From an uncultured Reyranella sp. (GTDB lineage Bacteria > Pseudomonadota > Alphaproteobacteria > Reyranellales > Reyranellaceae), in NCBI RefSeq assembly GCF_945957355.1, contig NZ_CAMFKM010000006.1, positions 186,001 through 250,000 of the forward strand: DNA of 64,000 nucleotides, in the 5' to 3' direction. The translations under genes were made by a program, and so were the position numbers. Under the pieces are notes generated by a model. That model was not told the DNA's origin, ran no database searches, and saw nothing but the letters and a program-made list of their open reading frames with translations. Positions 8,194 to 16,515 of this stretch are shown here, in pieces. The stretch's first letter is position 1. The number at the start of each line of letters is the position of its first letter.

Positions 8194-8829
8194 CTAAGAC
8201 CTGCTGTCGAACGCGAGTCTCGCAGCCAGGCCGGCGAAGACGGCGCCGAGGAAATATTGCGGCAGGCGGCGCAGGCGGCCTCGTCCGGAGAAGATGCGGC
8301 CAAGGCGGCTTGCGCCCAGGATGACGGCGCCGTTGACCACCAGCCCGATCGCGTTGAGCACGGTTGCGAGCACGAGGATCTGCAAGGCCACAGAGCCCGC
8401 TTCCGGCTGAACGAACTGCGGAAACAGCGCGAGGACGAACAGCGCCATCTTCGGATTCAGGAGATTGGTCAGCAAGCCCTGACGGAACATCGTGCCGACG
8501 GGATATCGACTCCCGCCGGCCTCCGGTGCGATCGTAGCGCCACCGGATCGCACCGTCTTCCAGGCGAGGTATAGCAGATAGGCCGCGCCGGCATAGCGTA
8601 CGGCGTCGTAGGCGTGCGGCACGATCAGGAAGAGCTGCGACAGGCCGAAGGCCGCCGCCAGCGCATGGCAATAGGTGCCGGCCTGAATGCCGGCCAGGGT
8701 CGCGAATCCTGCCGCCCTGCCCTGGCTCGCGCTGCGCGACGCGATCAGCAGCATGTCGGGCCCCGGCGTCATCGTGAGCGCGAGGGCCGCGATGCCGAAC
8801 AGGGCGAGGGCCGGAAGATCGACCATCAC
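8194..8829 (-). CDS. LysE/RhtB family amino-acid exporter
   Basis: A 211-residue inner-membrane protein with about six hydrophobic helices. The N-terminal LTMTPGPDMLLIASRSASQG is the LysE/RhtB signature, and KTVRSGGATI and FRQGLLTNLLNPKMALF are the second and third conserved blocks. These proteins export amino acids or derivatives by proton exchange. The frame opens at GTG (8829), with an ATG one codon later at 8826 that overlaps the stop of the DUF3237 gene (TGATG); the ATG is as likely a start. It is the last gene of the minus operon running from the rhodanese at 11337. Confidence 0.88.
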   Translation of the reverse strand: MMVDLPALALFGIAALALTMTPGPDMLLIASRSASQGRAAGFATLAGIQAGTYCHALAAAFGLSQLFLIVPHAYDAVRYAGAAYLLYLAWKTVRSGGATIAPEAGGSRYPVGTMFRQGLLTNLLNPKMALFVLALFPQFVQPEAGSVALQILVLATVLNAIGLVVNGAVILGASRLGRIFSGRGRLRRLPQYFLGAVFAGLAARLAFDSRS

Positions 8830-9296
8830 AGGATCTGGAAGACCTCGTAGACCGGTCCGGTGGGCTCGCGGCGGCCGGTCGAGACGCAGACGATGCGATT
8901 GAGGAAGCGGTACTTCTCCGACGCCGTCTCGAACCAGGGCGTGGCGCGGAAATAGTACTGGCTGGGATCGACCTTCTCGCCCTTGTTGAGCTGCTCGATC
9001 ACCCAGGCCGGGCCGTGCCGCATGCCGCGATAGCTCATGTAGACGAGGTGCCCGTCGTCGGTCTTGAGCGTGAGCCGCACGTCGAGCTGCAGGATGCCGT
9101 CGCGCCGCTGCAGGATCCAGTCGCCGGCCGGCGCCGGCAGGACGATGCCCCGCAGCTCCTCGCCCTCGAAGGTGCCGCCCGTGACGGTAGCGATACGCCG
9201 GCGGCCATAGGGCGTCTCGCCGACATCCGTGAAGTTCGGGTCGACCTGAAGCGTGAGGGTGAAGAGATGGGTTGAACGCAGTGTCGGTTCGCTCAT
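8826..9296 (-). CDS. DUF3237 domain-containing protein
   Basis: A 156-residue protein matching the DUF3237 pattern: an N-terminal LFTLTLQVDPNFTDVGETPYGRRRIATVTGG strand-loop (shown here in two halves, split at NF), then GDWILQRRDGILQLDVR, YMSYRGMRHG and a closing FETASEKYRFLNRIVCVSTG. The family forms a small beta-barrel-like fold; a catalytic role has not been established to my knowledge. It lies 22 bp downstream of the acyl-CoA ligase and overlaps lysE, so it is part of that operon. By context it may act on an aromatic or fatty acid derivative of the ligase pathway; that is inference. Confidence 0.83.
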   Translation of the reverse strand: MSEPTLRSTHLFTLTLQVDPNFTDVGETPYGRRRIATVTGGTFEGEELRGIVLPAPAGDWILQRRDGILQLDVRLTLKTDDGHLVYMSYRGMRHGPAWVIEQLNKGEKVDPSQYYFRATPWFETASEKYRFLNRIVCVSTGRREPTGPVYEVFQIL

Positions 9297-9318
9297 GCTG
9301 ATCCTCGAATCCTGGCCA

Positions 9319-10920
9319 TCAGATCCTGGCCGTCCGGCCTTCCCAGTAGGGAGCCCGCAGCTCGCGCTTCATGATCTTGCCAATGGTGCTGCGCGGAAGC
9401 GAGTCGCGGAATTCGACGGCGACGAGCCTCTGCGTCTTGCTGAGCTGGCCGTTCGCCCACTCGCGCACCGCCTCTTCCGTGATGGTCGCGCCGCCGCGGC
9501 GCACGCAGAGTGCCATCGGCGATTCGCCCCACTGGTCGCTCGGCACGCCGATCACCGCGACGTCGATCACGTCGGGATGCTTCAGAAGCAGCACCTCGAT
9601 ATCGGCGGCATAGACGTTGAATCCACCCGAGATGATCATGTCCTTCTTGCGATCGAGCAGGATCAGGAACCCGTCCTCGTCGAGCTTTCCCATGTCGCCC
9701 GATTTGAAGAACAGGCGGCCGTCGGCGTCGTACCAGAAGAGTTCGCGCGTCTTGTCGTCCTGCTTGTAGTAGCCCTTCATCATCATCTCGGCGCGACCGG
9801 CGATCTCGCCCACCTCGCCTTGGGGCAGTTCCCGGCCCTGTTCGTCGAGGATCTTGAGTTCGACGCCGAAGCCCGCCTTGCCCACGGTGTGGAGCTTGTC
9901 GGGATGGAGGTTGGCTTCGAGCATGCAGCTTCCACCACCTTCCGTCAGGCCGTAGATCTCGATCAGCCGGCCGGGCCAGCGCGCGAGGCAGTCGGCCTTG
10001 ACCTGCGCCCGCAACGGCGCGCTGGTCGAGAGCTTGGCCTTGAAGGAGCCGAGGTCGTACTTGTCGAAATCGGGATGGGCGAGGATGCGCTGGTACTGCA
10101 CCGGCACCAGCATGGCATGCGTCACCCGCTCGCCCTGCGCCAGTTCGAGGAACTTCACCACGTCCGACTTACGCATCAGGATCGAGGTGCCGCCCACCCC
10201 GACGGTCGCCAGCAGGGCGACCAGCGTGGTGTTGGAATAGAGCGGCGTCGAGACCAGCGAGATCGTGTCCGGCCCGTAGTCGAAGGCAGGAAAGCGCACG
10301 GGAAGCTGGCTGCGCAGTGCATGCGAGTGAAGGATGCCCTTGGGCAGGCCGGTCGTGCCGGAACTGTAGATGATGTTGAAGTCGTCCAGCGCCTCGATCG
10401 CCACCCCGAAAGGCGCGTCGCTCGCCGGCTCCAGCCAAGCCTCGAAATCCTGCCAGCCCGGGCGGGCGAAGTCGTAGGCGATGCGGCCGCCGGCCACCAG
10501 CTTGGTCAGGCGGCGTTCGTATGGCTCGACAAGGGCGCGGTACTGGTCGGACAGGAACAGGACCTTGGCGTCGCAATCGTCGAGCATCTTCTCGAGCGCA
10601 TCGGCTGCCGCCATGGTCGAGAGCGGCACGACGCAGACGCCGGCGCGCAGCCCGCCCATGAAGGTTTCGAGATACTCGATCGAATTGGCCGCGAGGATCG
10701 CGATCTTGTCGCCCCGGCCCAGGCCCATCTCCGACAGAAGCCGCGCAACCCGGTTGATGCGCTCGTCGAAAGCCTTCCAGCTTCTCACCACCCCGTCGCA
10801 CTTCACCGCCGGCTTGTCCGGATGGCTCGCTGCATGCCGCGCGACCAGGGCCGGGATCGACGTGAAATCGGGAATATCGTCGATGACCGGCTGGGGAACG
10901 ACAGGCTGGTCGGGGCTCAC
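9319..10920 (-). CDS. AMP-dependent acyl-CoA synthetase/ligase
   Basis: A 533-residue ANL-superfamily ligase of normal length. The phosphate-binding motif YSSGTTGLPKG lies near residue 190, the adenine motif YGLTEGGG near 330, and the hinge region KSGDMGKLDEDGFLILLDRK is followed by KDMIISGGFNVYA. The C-terminal catalytic lysine sits in PRSTIGKIMKREL. It activates a carboxylic acid to acyl-AMP and then acyl-CoA; the GGFN-type loop is common in medium/long-chain and cyclohexane-carboxylate-type ligases, but the substrate is not determined. The start is a GTG 9 bp behind the rhodanese stop. Confidence 0.93.
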   Translation of the reverse strand: MSPDQPVVPQPVIDDIPDFTSIPALVARHAASHPDKPAVKCDGVVRSWKAFDERINRVARLLSEMGLGRGDKIAILAANSIEYLETFMGGLRAGVCVVPLSTMAAADALEKMLDDCDAKVLFLSDQYRALVEPYERRLTKLVAGGRIAYDFARPGWQDFEAWLEPASDAPFGVAIEALDDFNIIYSSGTTGLPKGILHSHALRSQLPVRFPAFDYGPDTISLVSTPLYSNTTLVALLATVGVGGTSILMRKSDVVKFLELAQGERVTHAMLVPVQYQRILAHPDFDKYDLGSFKAKLSTSAPLRAQVKADCLARWPGRLIEIYGLTEGGGSCMLEANLHPDKLHTVGKAGFGVELKILDEQGRELPQGEVGEIAGRAEMMMKGYYKQDDKTRELFWYDADGRLFFKSGDMGKLDEDGFLILLDRKKDMIISGGFNVYAADIEVLLLKHPDVIDVAVIGVPSDQWGESPMALCVRRGGATITEEAVREWANGQLSKTQRLVAVEFRDSLPRSTIGKIMKRELRAPYWEGRTARI

Positions 10921-10929
10921 GGGCGGCGC

Positions 10930-11337
10930 CTACTTCTTGGGCTCGACCGTCTCCACCGGACCACCGGCCTTCTTCCAGGCACCAAAGCCGCCCTCGAAAT
11001 GGGCGACGGGCGTGAGGCCCATGTCCTGCGCCGTCTTGGTCGACAGCGCCGACCGCCAGGCGCCTGCGCAGAAGAACACGAACTTGTTGCCGGTCTGGAA
11101 GTAATCCTTGGCGTATGGGCTGTGCGGATCGATCCACATTTCCAGCATGCCGCGCGTCACGTTGATTGCGCCGGGGATCGTCCCGTCGCGCCACAGTTCG
11201 CGCGGATCGCGGATATCGATGAAGGTCACGTCCGGCTGGCCGTGCATCTTCATCGCCTCGGCCAGCGACAGCGTCTCGATCTGGCTGTTGGCCTCGTCGA
11301 CCATCTGCTGGACCGTCTTCTTGATCTCAAGCGGCAT
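10930..11337 (-). CDS. Rhodanese-like domain protein
   Basis: A 135-residue single rhodanese domain. FIDIRDPRELWRDGTIPGAIN is the CH2A-like entry block, and the active-site loop reads FFCAGAWRSAL with the catalytic cysteine (near residue 92) followed by the Arg-bearing loop; EGGFGAWKKAGGPV closes the domain. Such proteins carry persulfide sulfur or act as sulfur-relay or regulatory modules. It is the first gene of the operon with the acyl-CoA ligase, DUF3237 and LysE. A 91 bp spacer (11338-11428) with no ORF separates it from nadE and may hold its promoter; I see no convincing hexamers. Confidence 0.87.
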   Translation of the reverse strand: MPLEIKKTVQQMVDEANSQIETLSLAEAMKMHGQPDVTFIDIRDPRELWRDGTIPGAINVTRGMLEMWIDPHSPYAKDYFQTGNKFVFFCAGAWRSALSTKTAQDMGLTPVAHFEGGFGAWKKAGGPVETVEPKK

Positions 11338-11428
11338 CGAACCCTCCTACGCGCTTCCTTCGAGCGTCAGTAGCATTTTGGCTGCTGCACGCAAACGACG
11401 GCCGGGCCGCCGCGTGAAATCGCGGCTG

Positions 11429-13477
11429 CTATTTTTCGCCGACACCCGGGATGGCCTTCATCTCCTCCAGCCAGACGTCGGGGCTGCCATCGGACGGTGC
11501 CCGCCAGTCGCCGCGCGGCGACAGCGAGCCGCCGGAAGAGATCTTCGGTCCGTTCGGCACCGCCGAGCGCTTGAACTGGTTAGTGAAGAAGCGGCGCAGG
11601 AACAGCGCCAGCCAGCCGCGGATCTCCTCCAGCGTGTAAGCCCGCCGTGTTCCTTCCGGCAGGTTGGCCGGCCAGGCGCCCTTCTCGATGTCGTGCCAGG
11701 CATTCCAGGCGAGGAAGGCGATCTTCGACGGCCGGTAGCCGAGCCGCGTCAGGTAGAAGAGATTGAAATCCTGCAGCGAATAGGGACCCACGAAGCTCTC
11801 GGTTGCCTGCACCACGCCCTTCTCGCCGGCCGGAATGAGCTCCGGCGAGATCTCGGTGTTCAGGATGTCGAGCAGGATCTCCGCCGTGTCCTTGCTCACG
11901 TCGCCCGACGCCGCGACGAAGCGGATCAGGTGCTGGATCAGCGTCTTGGAGACCGAGCCGTTCGGATTGTAGTGGGACATGTGATCGCCCACGCCGTAGG
12001 TGCACCAGCCGAGGCCGAGTTCAGAGAGATCGCCCGTGCCGACGACCATGCCGCGCTGCTGGTTGGCCAGCCGGAACAGATAGTCGGTACGCAGGCCGGC
12101 CTGCACGTTCTCGAAAGTGATGTCGTAGACCTTCTCGCCCTTGCCGAACGGATGGCCGATGTCGGCCAGCATCTGGGTCGCGGCCGGCTTGATGTCGATC
12201 TCGGCCGCGGTGACGCCCAGGGCCTTCATCAGCCGCCAGGCATTGCTGTAAGTCTTGTCCGAGGTGCCGAAGCCCGGCATCGTGTAGGCGAAGACGTTTT
12301 TGCGGCTGAGCCCGAGCTGATCCATCGCCCGGCAGGTGACGATCAGCGCATGCGTCGAATCGAGGCCGCCCGACACGCCGATGACGGCATTCTCGGTGCG
12401 GCTCGACCGCAGGCGCTGCGCCAGCCCCTGGACCTGGATGTTGTAGGCTTCGTAGCAATTGTCGCGAAGCTTGGCGGGATCCGACGGCACGTAGGGGAAG
12501 CGCTCGATGGCGCGGTCCAGCGCGACGCTGTCCTTTGGCGGATCGAACGCGAACGGCAGCGTCCGGAAGCGCTCGATCCTCCCCTTTTCCTGCAGCGCGC
12601 AATCGGCGAAGCCGTTGTAGCGCAGGCGCTCCTGCCGGATGCGGCCGACATCGACGTCGGCCTGGATCATCGTAGACTCCTTCTCGAAGCGCGACGACTC
12701 GACGAGCTGGTCCCCCAGCTCATAGATGGCGGCGTGTCCGTCCCAGGCGAGATCGGTCGTCGACTCGCCCGGTCCCGACGCCGAATAGGCGTAGGCGGCG
12801 ACCGCCCGCATGGACTGGCTGCCGCACAGCAGACGCCGCGCCTCGGCCTTGCCGATCGTGATGTTGCTGGCCGACAGGTTCACCAGAAGCTCGGCGCCCG
12901 CCAGCGCGGCGTGGCTCGAGGGCGGGATCGGCACCCAGACATCCTCACAGATCTCGACATGGAAGGTGAGATCGATGCCACTTGCCTTGAACAGGAGATC
13001 GGTGCCGAAAGGCACGATCTGTCCGGCCAGTTCGAACTCCTGGCAGATCACGTTGGCGCCGGAGATGAAGTGCCGCTTCTCGTAGAACTCGCGATAGTTC
13101 GGCAGGTAGGTCTTGGGAACGACGCCCAGCACCTTGCCGCGATGGACGACGATGGCGGTGTTGTAGAGGCGGCTCGATATCCTGAGCGGCGCGCCGACGA
13201 TCAGCACCGGGAAGAGCTCGCGCGACGCCTCGACCACCTTGGCGATCGACCGCTCGACCTCGTCGAGCAGCGCGTCCTGCAGCAACAGGTCCTCGATGGC
13301 ATATGAGGACAGGCCCAGTTCGGGGAAAACCATCACGGCCGCCCGCGCCGCGTCGCCCTGGGCCGCAAGCTTCAGCGTCTCGGCGAGATTGTAGGCCGCA
13401 TCGGCCACGCGGGTGCGCGGCACGCAGCAGGCCACGCGCACGAACTCATGGGAATAGAGCGAGAAGAAATCGGACAT
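11429..13477 (-). CDS. nadE: Glutamine-dependent NAD(+) synthetase
   Basis: A 682-residue two-domain enzyme. The N-terminal nitrilase-type glutaminase has the triad Glu53 (FPELGLSSY), Lys122 (PKTYLPNY) and Cys177 (VEICEDVW). The C-terminal synthetase has the PP-loop GVSGGLDSTHAL and GTGDLSELGLGW. It makes NAD from deamido-NAD, ATP and glutamine-derived ammonia, the last step of NAD synthesis. The length fits the long bacterial/mycobacterial form. I chose the ATG at 13477 because GGAG lies 5 nt upstream; the frame also offers an ATG at 13492 with a badly spaced site. It lies 71 bp downstream of tRNA-Val on the same strand. Confidence 0.96.
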   Translation of the reverse strand: MSDFFSLYSHEFVRVACCVPRTRVADAAYNLAETLKLAAQGDAARAAVMVFPELGLSSYAIEDLLLQDALLDEVERSIAKVVEASRELFPVLIVGAPLRISSRLYNTAIVVHRGKVLGVVPKTYLPNYREFYEKRHFISGANVICQEFELAGQIVPFGTDLLFKASGIDLTFHVEICEDVWVPIPPSSHAALAGAELLVNLSASNITIGKAEARRLLCGSQSMRAVAAYAYSASGPGESTTDLAWDGHAAIYELGDQLVESSRFEKESTMIQADVDVGRIRQERLRYNGFADCALQEKGRIERFRTLPFAFDPPKDSVALDRAIERFPYVPSDPAKLRDNCYEAYNIQVQGLAQRLRSSRTENAVIGVSGGLDSTHALIVTCRAMDQLGLSRKNVFAYTMPGFGTSDKTYSNAWRLMKALGVTAAEIDIKPAATQMLADIGHPFGKGEKVYDITFENVQAGLRTDYLFRLANQQRGMVVGTGDLSELGLGWCTYGVGDHMSHYNPNGSVSKTLIQHLIRFVAASGDVSKDTAEILLDILNTEISPELIPAGEKGVVQATESFVGPYSLQDFNLFYLTRLGYRPSKIAFLAWNAWHDIEKGAWPANLPEGTRRAYTLEEIRGWLALFLRRFFTNQFKRSAVPNGPKISSGGSLSPRGDWRAPSDGSPDVWLEEMKAIPGVGEK

Positions 13478-13548
13478 CGGGACTCCAGCCATTCCCTACT
13501 GGTGCCTCGTCGTACGTTTCCAATCAAGGTCTGCTGGAAGGAAGGCGA

Positions 13549-13623
13549 TGGTGGGCGCGACAGGGATCGAACCTGTGGCCACTGCCATGTCAAGACAGTG
13601 CTCTACCGCTGAGCTACGCGCCC
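13549..13623 (-). tRNA. tRNA-Val (anticodon GAC)
   Basis: A complete cloverleaf is visible on the minus strand. The acceptor stem GGGCGCG pairs with CGCGCCC, followed by the D arm GCTC/GAGC. The anticodon stem CTGTC/GGCAG encloses the loop TTGACAT (anticodon GAC). The T arm is ACAGG-TTCGATC-CCTGT. The discriminator A and the CCA tail are encoded (13549-13551 on the minus strand). No separate terminator is evident before nadE. Confidence 0.97.
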
Positions 13624-13750
13624 ATCACCTGCTGTCGCCGGGGTCCGAAAACCAACCGGTAACGCGGAAGCCCGGTCGTCTACATTGCCGCAAACGGATT
13701 GGCAAGAGCGCGCACGTGACGCGCCCCCTCTCAGCCGCTATGAGCATGGG

Positions 13751-14653
13751 ATGGATTTTCTTCCGGTCCTGTCCGACCACGAGGCCCTGGATTGCCGGCT
13801 GCCGGCGCACCAGACGGTTCCGGTGGTCGTGGCCTCGCCGCATAGCGGCTCGATCTATCCCGCAGCCTTTCTCGAGCAGGCCGCCGTTCCGCTCGCGGCC
13901 TTGCGCCGGGCGGAGGACGCCTTCGTCGACGAGCTTTTTGCCGCCGCCCCGTCGCTCGGCATGCCGTTGCTGGCCGCCCGCTTTCCCCGCTCCTACGTCG
14001 ACGCCAACCGCGAGCCCTACGAGCTCGATCCGGGCATGTTCGAGGGCCCGCTTCCGCGGCCGCTGAACCATCGCACCACCCGGGTGGCCGCCGGTCTTGG
14101 CATGATCCCGCGGGTCGCGGCCAGCGGCGAGGCGATCTACCGCGGCCGTGTCCCCTCCGACATGATCGAGCACCGGCTGGAAACCTGCTGGAGACCCTAT
14201 CACCAGACCCTGTCCCAGCTGATCGAGCATACCTACAGCACGTTCGGCGGGGCGCTGCTGATCGATGCCCATTCAATGCCCTCCTCGGCCTCCACCCTGG
14301 GTTCGCGGGATCGAGACCAGCGGGTCGACATCGTCCTGGGCGACAATCACGGTGAAGCCTGCGCGCCGGAATTTACCGCCGCCGCCGAGCGATGGTTCCG
14401 CGCACGCGGCCTGCGCGTTCTACGCAACCAGCCCTATGCAGGTGGCTTCACGACCCAGCGCTACGGTCGGCCGGCGCTGGCGCGCCATACGCTCCAGATC
14501 GAGATCAATCGGGCGCTCTACATGGATGAAGCCCGGCACGAGAGGCTCCCGGTCGCAGGCGTCCTCACCCGCGTGATCACCGGCCTGCTCGAGGAGATGG
14601 GCCAGCAGGCCCACGAAATCCTACAGTCCCGGCGGCCCCTGGCCGCCGAGTAG
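13751..14653 (+). CDS. N-formylglutamate amidohydrolase family protein
   Basis: A 300-residue zinc amidohydrolase of the HutG/FGase family. VVASPHSGSIYP near residue 30 and LLIDAHSMPS near 172 supply the metal-binding His residues; ARFPRSYVDANREPYELD and GGFTTQRYGRPALARHTLQIEIN are conserved substrate-side blocks. It hydrolyses N-formyl-L-glutamate in histidine degradation, or related N-acyl amino acids. No hut genes are adjacent, so the histidine link is uncertain. I prefer the ATG at 13751; the frame is open to a TTG at 13685 without a ribosome site. Confidence 0.87.
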   Translation: MDFLPVLSDHEALDCRLPAHQTVPVVVASPHSGSIYPAAFLEQAAVPLAALRRAEDAFVDELFAAAPSLGMPLLAARFPRSYVDANREPYELDPGMFEGPLPRPLNHRTTRVAAGLGMIPRVAASGEAIYRGRVPSDMIEHRLETCWRPYHQTLSQLIEHTYSTFGGALLIDAHSMPSSASTLGSRDRDQRVDIVLGDNHGEACAPEFTAAAERWFRARGLRVLRNQPYAGGFTTQRYGRPALARHTLQIEINRALYMDEARHERLPVAGVLTRVITGLLEEMGQQAHEILQSRRPLAAE

Positions 14654-14687
14654 CGCCGCCCGACAGTTGCCCGCCCTGCCGTTCGGG

Positions 14688-14718
14688 CAAAAAAAGGGGC
14701 CGTGACAAGCACGGCCCG
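14688..14718 (-). terminator. Rho-independent terminator of the candidate sRNA
   Basis: On the minus strand an 8 bp perfect stem GGGCCGTG/CACGGCCC with loop CTTGT is followed by seven T residues (14689-14695). On the plus strand the run is A, so termination acts on leftward transcription, that is, on the sRNA and not on the amidohydrolase gene. Confidence 0.85.
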
Positions 14719-14788
14719 AGTTTAGGGAGGAAACGCCCAAGACGGGCATACAGCAAACAAAGAGGCTACCGAGGTAGCGTTTGCTGCC
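14688..14788 (-). ncRNA. Candidate trans-acting small RNA with anti-Shine-Dalgarno loop
   Basis: No ORF fills this gap, yet the minus strand carries a compact RNA design of about 100 nt. It starts with a long hairpin (AGCAAAC near 14783 pairing with GTTTGCT near 14750, containing GCTAC-CTCG-GTAGC). A small GCCC-GTCTT-GGGC hairpin follows. Next is a loop, CCTCCCT, presented between GTTT and AAAC, and finally a strong intrinsic terminator. A CCTCCC loop complementary to ribosome binding sites is the mark of alphaproteobacterial aSD sRNAs such as the alpha-r14 and cuckoo-type families. Promoter-like hexamers sit upstream. Family membership is inferred; the structure and terminator are visible. 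Confidence 0.68.
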
Positions 14789-14793
14789 CGCTA

Positions 14794-14822
14794 AGAATGG
14801 TGCACCTGCGAAGAGAATGCAA
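14794..14822 (-). promoter_or_regulatory. Candidate sigma-70-type promoter of the sRNA
   Basis: On the minus strand TTGCAT (14822-14817) and CATTCT (14799-14794) are separated by exactly 17 bp. This predicts transcription start about 7 nt downstream, near 14788, at the foot of the first hairpin. The match to consensus is moderate; position relative to the structured RNA is the main support. Confidence 0.42.
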
Positions 14823-15007
14823 GAGCGAAAAAGAGCCCTGAATTCACATATTTAGCGTTCGTTGATGTCTGACATCGGGTGTGTTGTTTTTGCAACGCAC
14901 AAGAATAGTGCGATGCAGCTATGCATCGATCGCATTGCTTCAGCAAACGCGCGGGGACGCTATTTCTGTAGGATGTTCAAAGACTTAAGCCCCGGATGGA
15001 GGGATTG

Positions 15008-16507
15008 TTGGCCAAGAAGTTCGTAGTCGCGATGATGATGCACGAGACCAATACGTTCTCGCCGCTGCCCACCCCCATCGAATCCTTTGCCCGGGCAGGC
15101 TCGCTGAGCGGCCCGGTTGCCATCCAGGAAGCCGAGGGCACCAATACCTCCCTGGGCGGGTTCATCGAGGTGGCCCGCAAGGCCGGGGCCGAGTTCACCG
15201 TTCCAATGGCCGCCTCTGCCCACCCCTCCGGCCTGGTCACCAAGGCCGCCTACGAGCAGATGACCACTGCCATCGTGGACGAAGTGAAGAAGGGCTGCGA
15301 CGCGGTCCTGCTGGCCCTGCACGGTGCCATGGTCGCCGAACACTACGATGACGGCGAAGGCGAGTTGCTCAATCGCATCCGCCGGATCGCCCCCGACGTT
15401 CCGATCGCCGTGGCGCTCGATTTCCACACCCAGATGACCGACGCCATGGTCAACGGCGCCACCATCATGACGGGCTACCGCACCTACCCCCATATCGACA
15501 TGGCCGACACGGCCCGCCGGGCCGGCCGCACACTGATCCGCACCCTGGCCGGCGAGGTCGAGCCGAAGATGGTCTGGGGCAACCGCCCGATCATGAGCAG
15601 CTCGCTGGTCCACACCCCGTCGCGCGAGCCGATGAAGACGCTGATGGGCATGGCCAACCAGGCCGAGGATACCGGCGAGGTCCTGAACGCCTCCGTGTTC
15701 GGCGGCTTCCCGCAGGCCGACATCCCCCACCTCGCCCTCTCCTCCGTCATCGTCTGCGACAAGCGTACGGCCGAGGGTCAGATCCTGCTCAACCGCATCC
15801 TCGACACGGCGTGGGAGAAGCGCGAGGGCTTCCTGTTCCATCCCGAGCCGCTCTCGGTCCAGGTCGGGCGCGCCAAGGGCTACACCGACTATCCCGTCGT
15901 CATGGCCGATCACGGCGACAACACCGCCTCGGGCGGCACGCAGGACGTGATGAGCGTCATCGAGGAAGCCATGAAGCAGGAACTCGACGACGCCTGCGCC
16001 GGCCCGATCTGCGACCCCGCCTGTGTCGAGCAGATGATCAAGGCCGGCGTCGGCGCCGAAGTGACGCTCGAGCTGGGCGGCAAGATCGACATGCCGGCGA
16101 TGGGCCTGAAGGGCAAGCCCCTCAAGGTCACCGGCAAGGTGAAGGCCATCACCGACGGGCAGTTCACCGTGACCGGCCCGATGGCCACCGGCACCACGGT
16201 GCGCATGGGCCGCACTGCCGTGCTCGACACCGGCAAGATGCAGATCGTCGTATCGGAGAAGCGCGCCGAGCCCTACGACCTCGGCGTCTTCACCCATTGC
16301 GGCATCGATCCGCGGCGCAAGAAGTACGTGCTCATCAAATCGCGCCAGCATTTCCGTGCCGGCTTCGAGCCGATCGCCAAGCACATCGTGATGTGCGACG
16401 GTGACGGCTGCACCGCCTCCGACCTCAAGCTGTTCAAATACGAGCGGGTCAAGCGCCCGCTCTACCCGTTCGACCTCGACATGCGGCTCGGCCGCAACGA
16501 AGCCTAG
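15008..16507 (+). CDS. M81 family metallopeptidase (MlrC-like)
   Basis: A 499-residue protein of the M81/microcystinase-C family. FVVAMMMHETNTFSP at the N-terminus, LALHGAMVAEHYDDGEGELL and VALDFHTQMTDAM carry the conserved metal-binding His/Asp positions. The C-terminal part has VVMADHGDNTASGGTQD and KYVLIKSRQHFRAGFEPIAK, both typical. Members cleave unusual peptides or amide bonds. I prefer the TTG at 15008, which has GGAGG with a 5 nt spacer and gives the usual short N-terminus; an ATG at 14996 has no ribosome site. It is followed after 8 bp by a D-aminoacylase, so both probably attack the same peptide-like substrate. Confidence 0.88.
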   Translation: MAKKFVVAMMMHETNTFSPLPTPIESFARAGSLSGPVAIQEAEGTNTSLGGFIEVARKAGAEFTVPMAASAHPSGLVTKAAYEQMTTAIVDEVKKGCDAVLLALHGAMVAEHYDDGEGELLNRIRRIAPDVPIAVALDFHTQMTDAMVNGATIMTGYRTYPHIDMADTARRAGRTLIRTLAGEVEPKMVWGNRPIMSSSLVHTPSREPMKTLMGMANQAEDTGEVLNASVFGGFPQADIPHLALSSVIVCDKRTAEGQILLNRILDTAWEKREGFLFHPEPLSVQVGRAKGYTDYPVVMADHGDNTASGGTQDVMSVIEEAMKQELDDACAGPICDPACVEQMIKAGVGAEVTLELGGKIDMPAMGLKGKPLKVTGKVKAITDGQFTVTGPMATGTTVRMGRTAVLDTGKMQIVVSEKRAEPYDLGVFTHCGIDPRRKKYVLIKSRQHFRAGFEPIAKHIVMCDGDGCTASDLKLFKYERVKRPLYPFDLDMRLGRNEA

Positions 16508-16515
16508 GAGCCCCC

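Noticed and set aside
9253..11373. 706-codon plus-strand open frame antisense to the acyl-CoA ligase and rhodanese
   Set aside because: High-GC antisense shadow: it has Arg/His/Ala/Gly-rich composition and no recognisable domain, whereas the minus strand encodes complete enzymes with motifs.
11108..13306. 732-codon plus-strand open frame antisense to nadE
   Set aside because: Mirrors NAD synthetase, whose triad and PP-loop are clear on the minus strand; the antisense product has no domain.
14960..16384. 474-codon minus-strand frame antisense to the M81 peptidase
   Set aside because: No domain and shadow composition; the plus strand has the M81 motifs.
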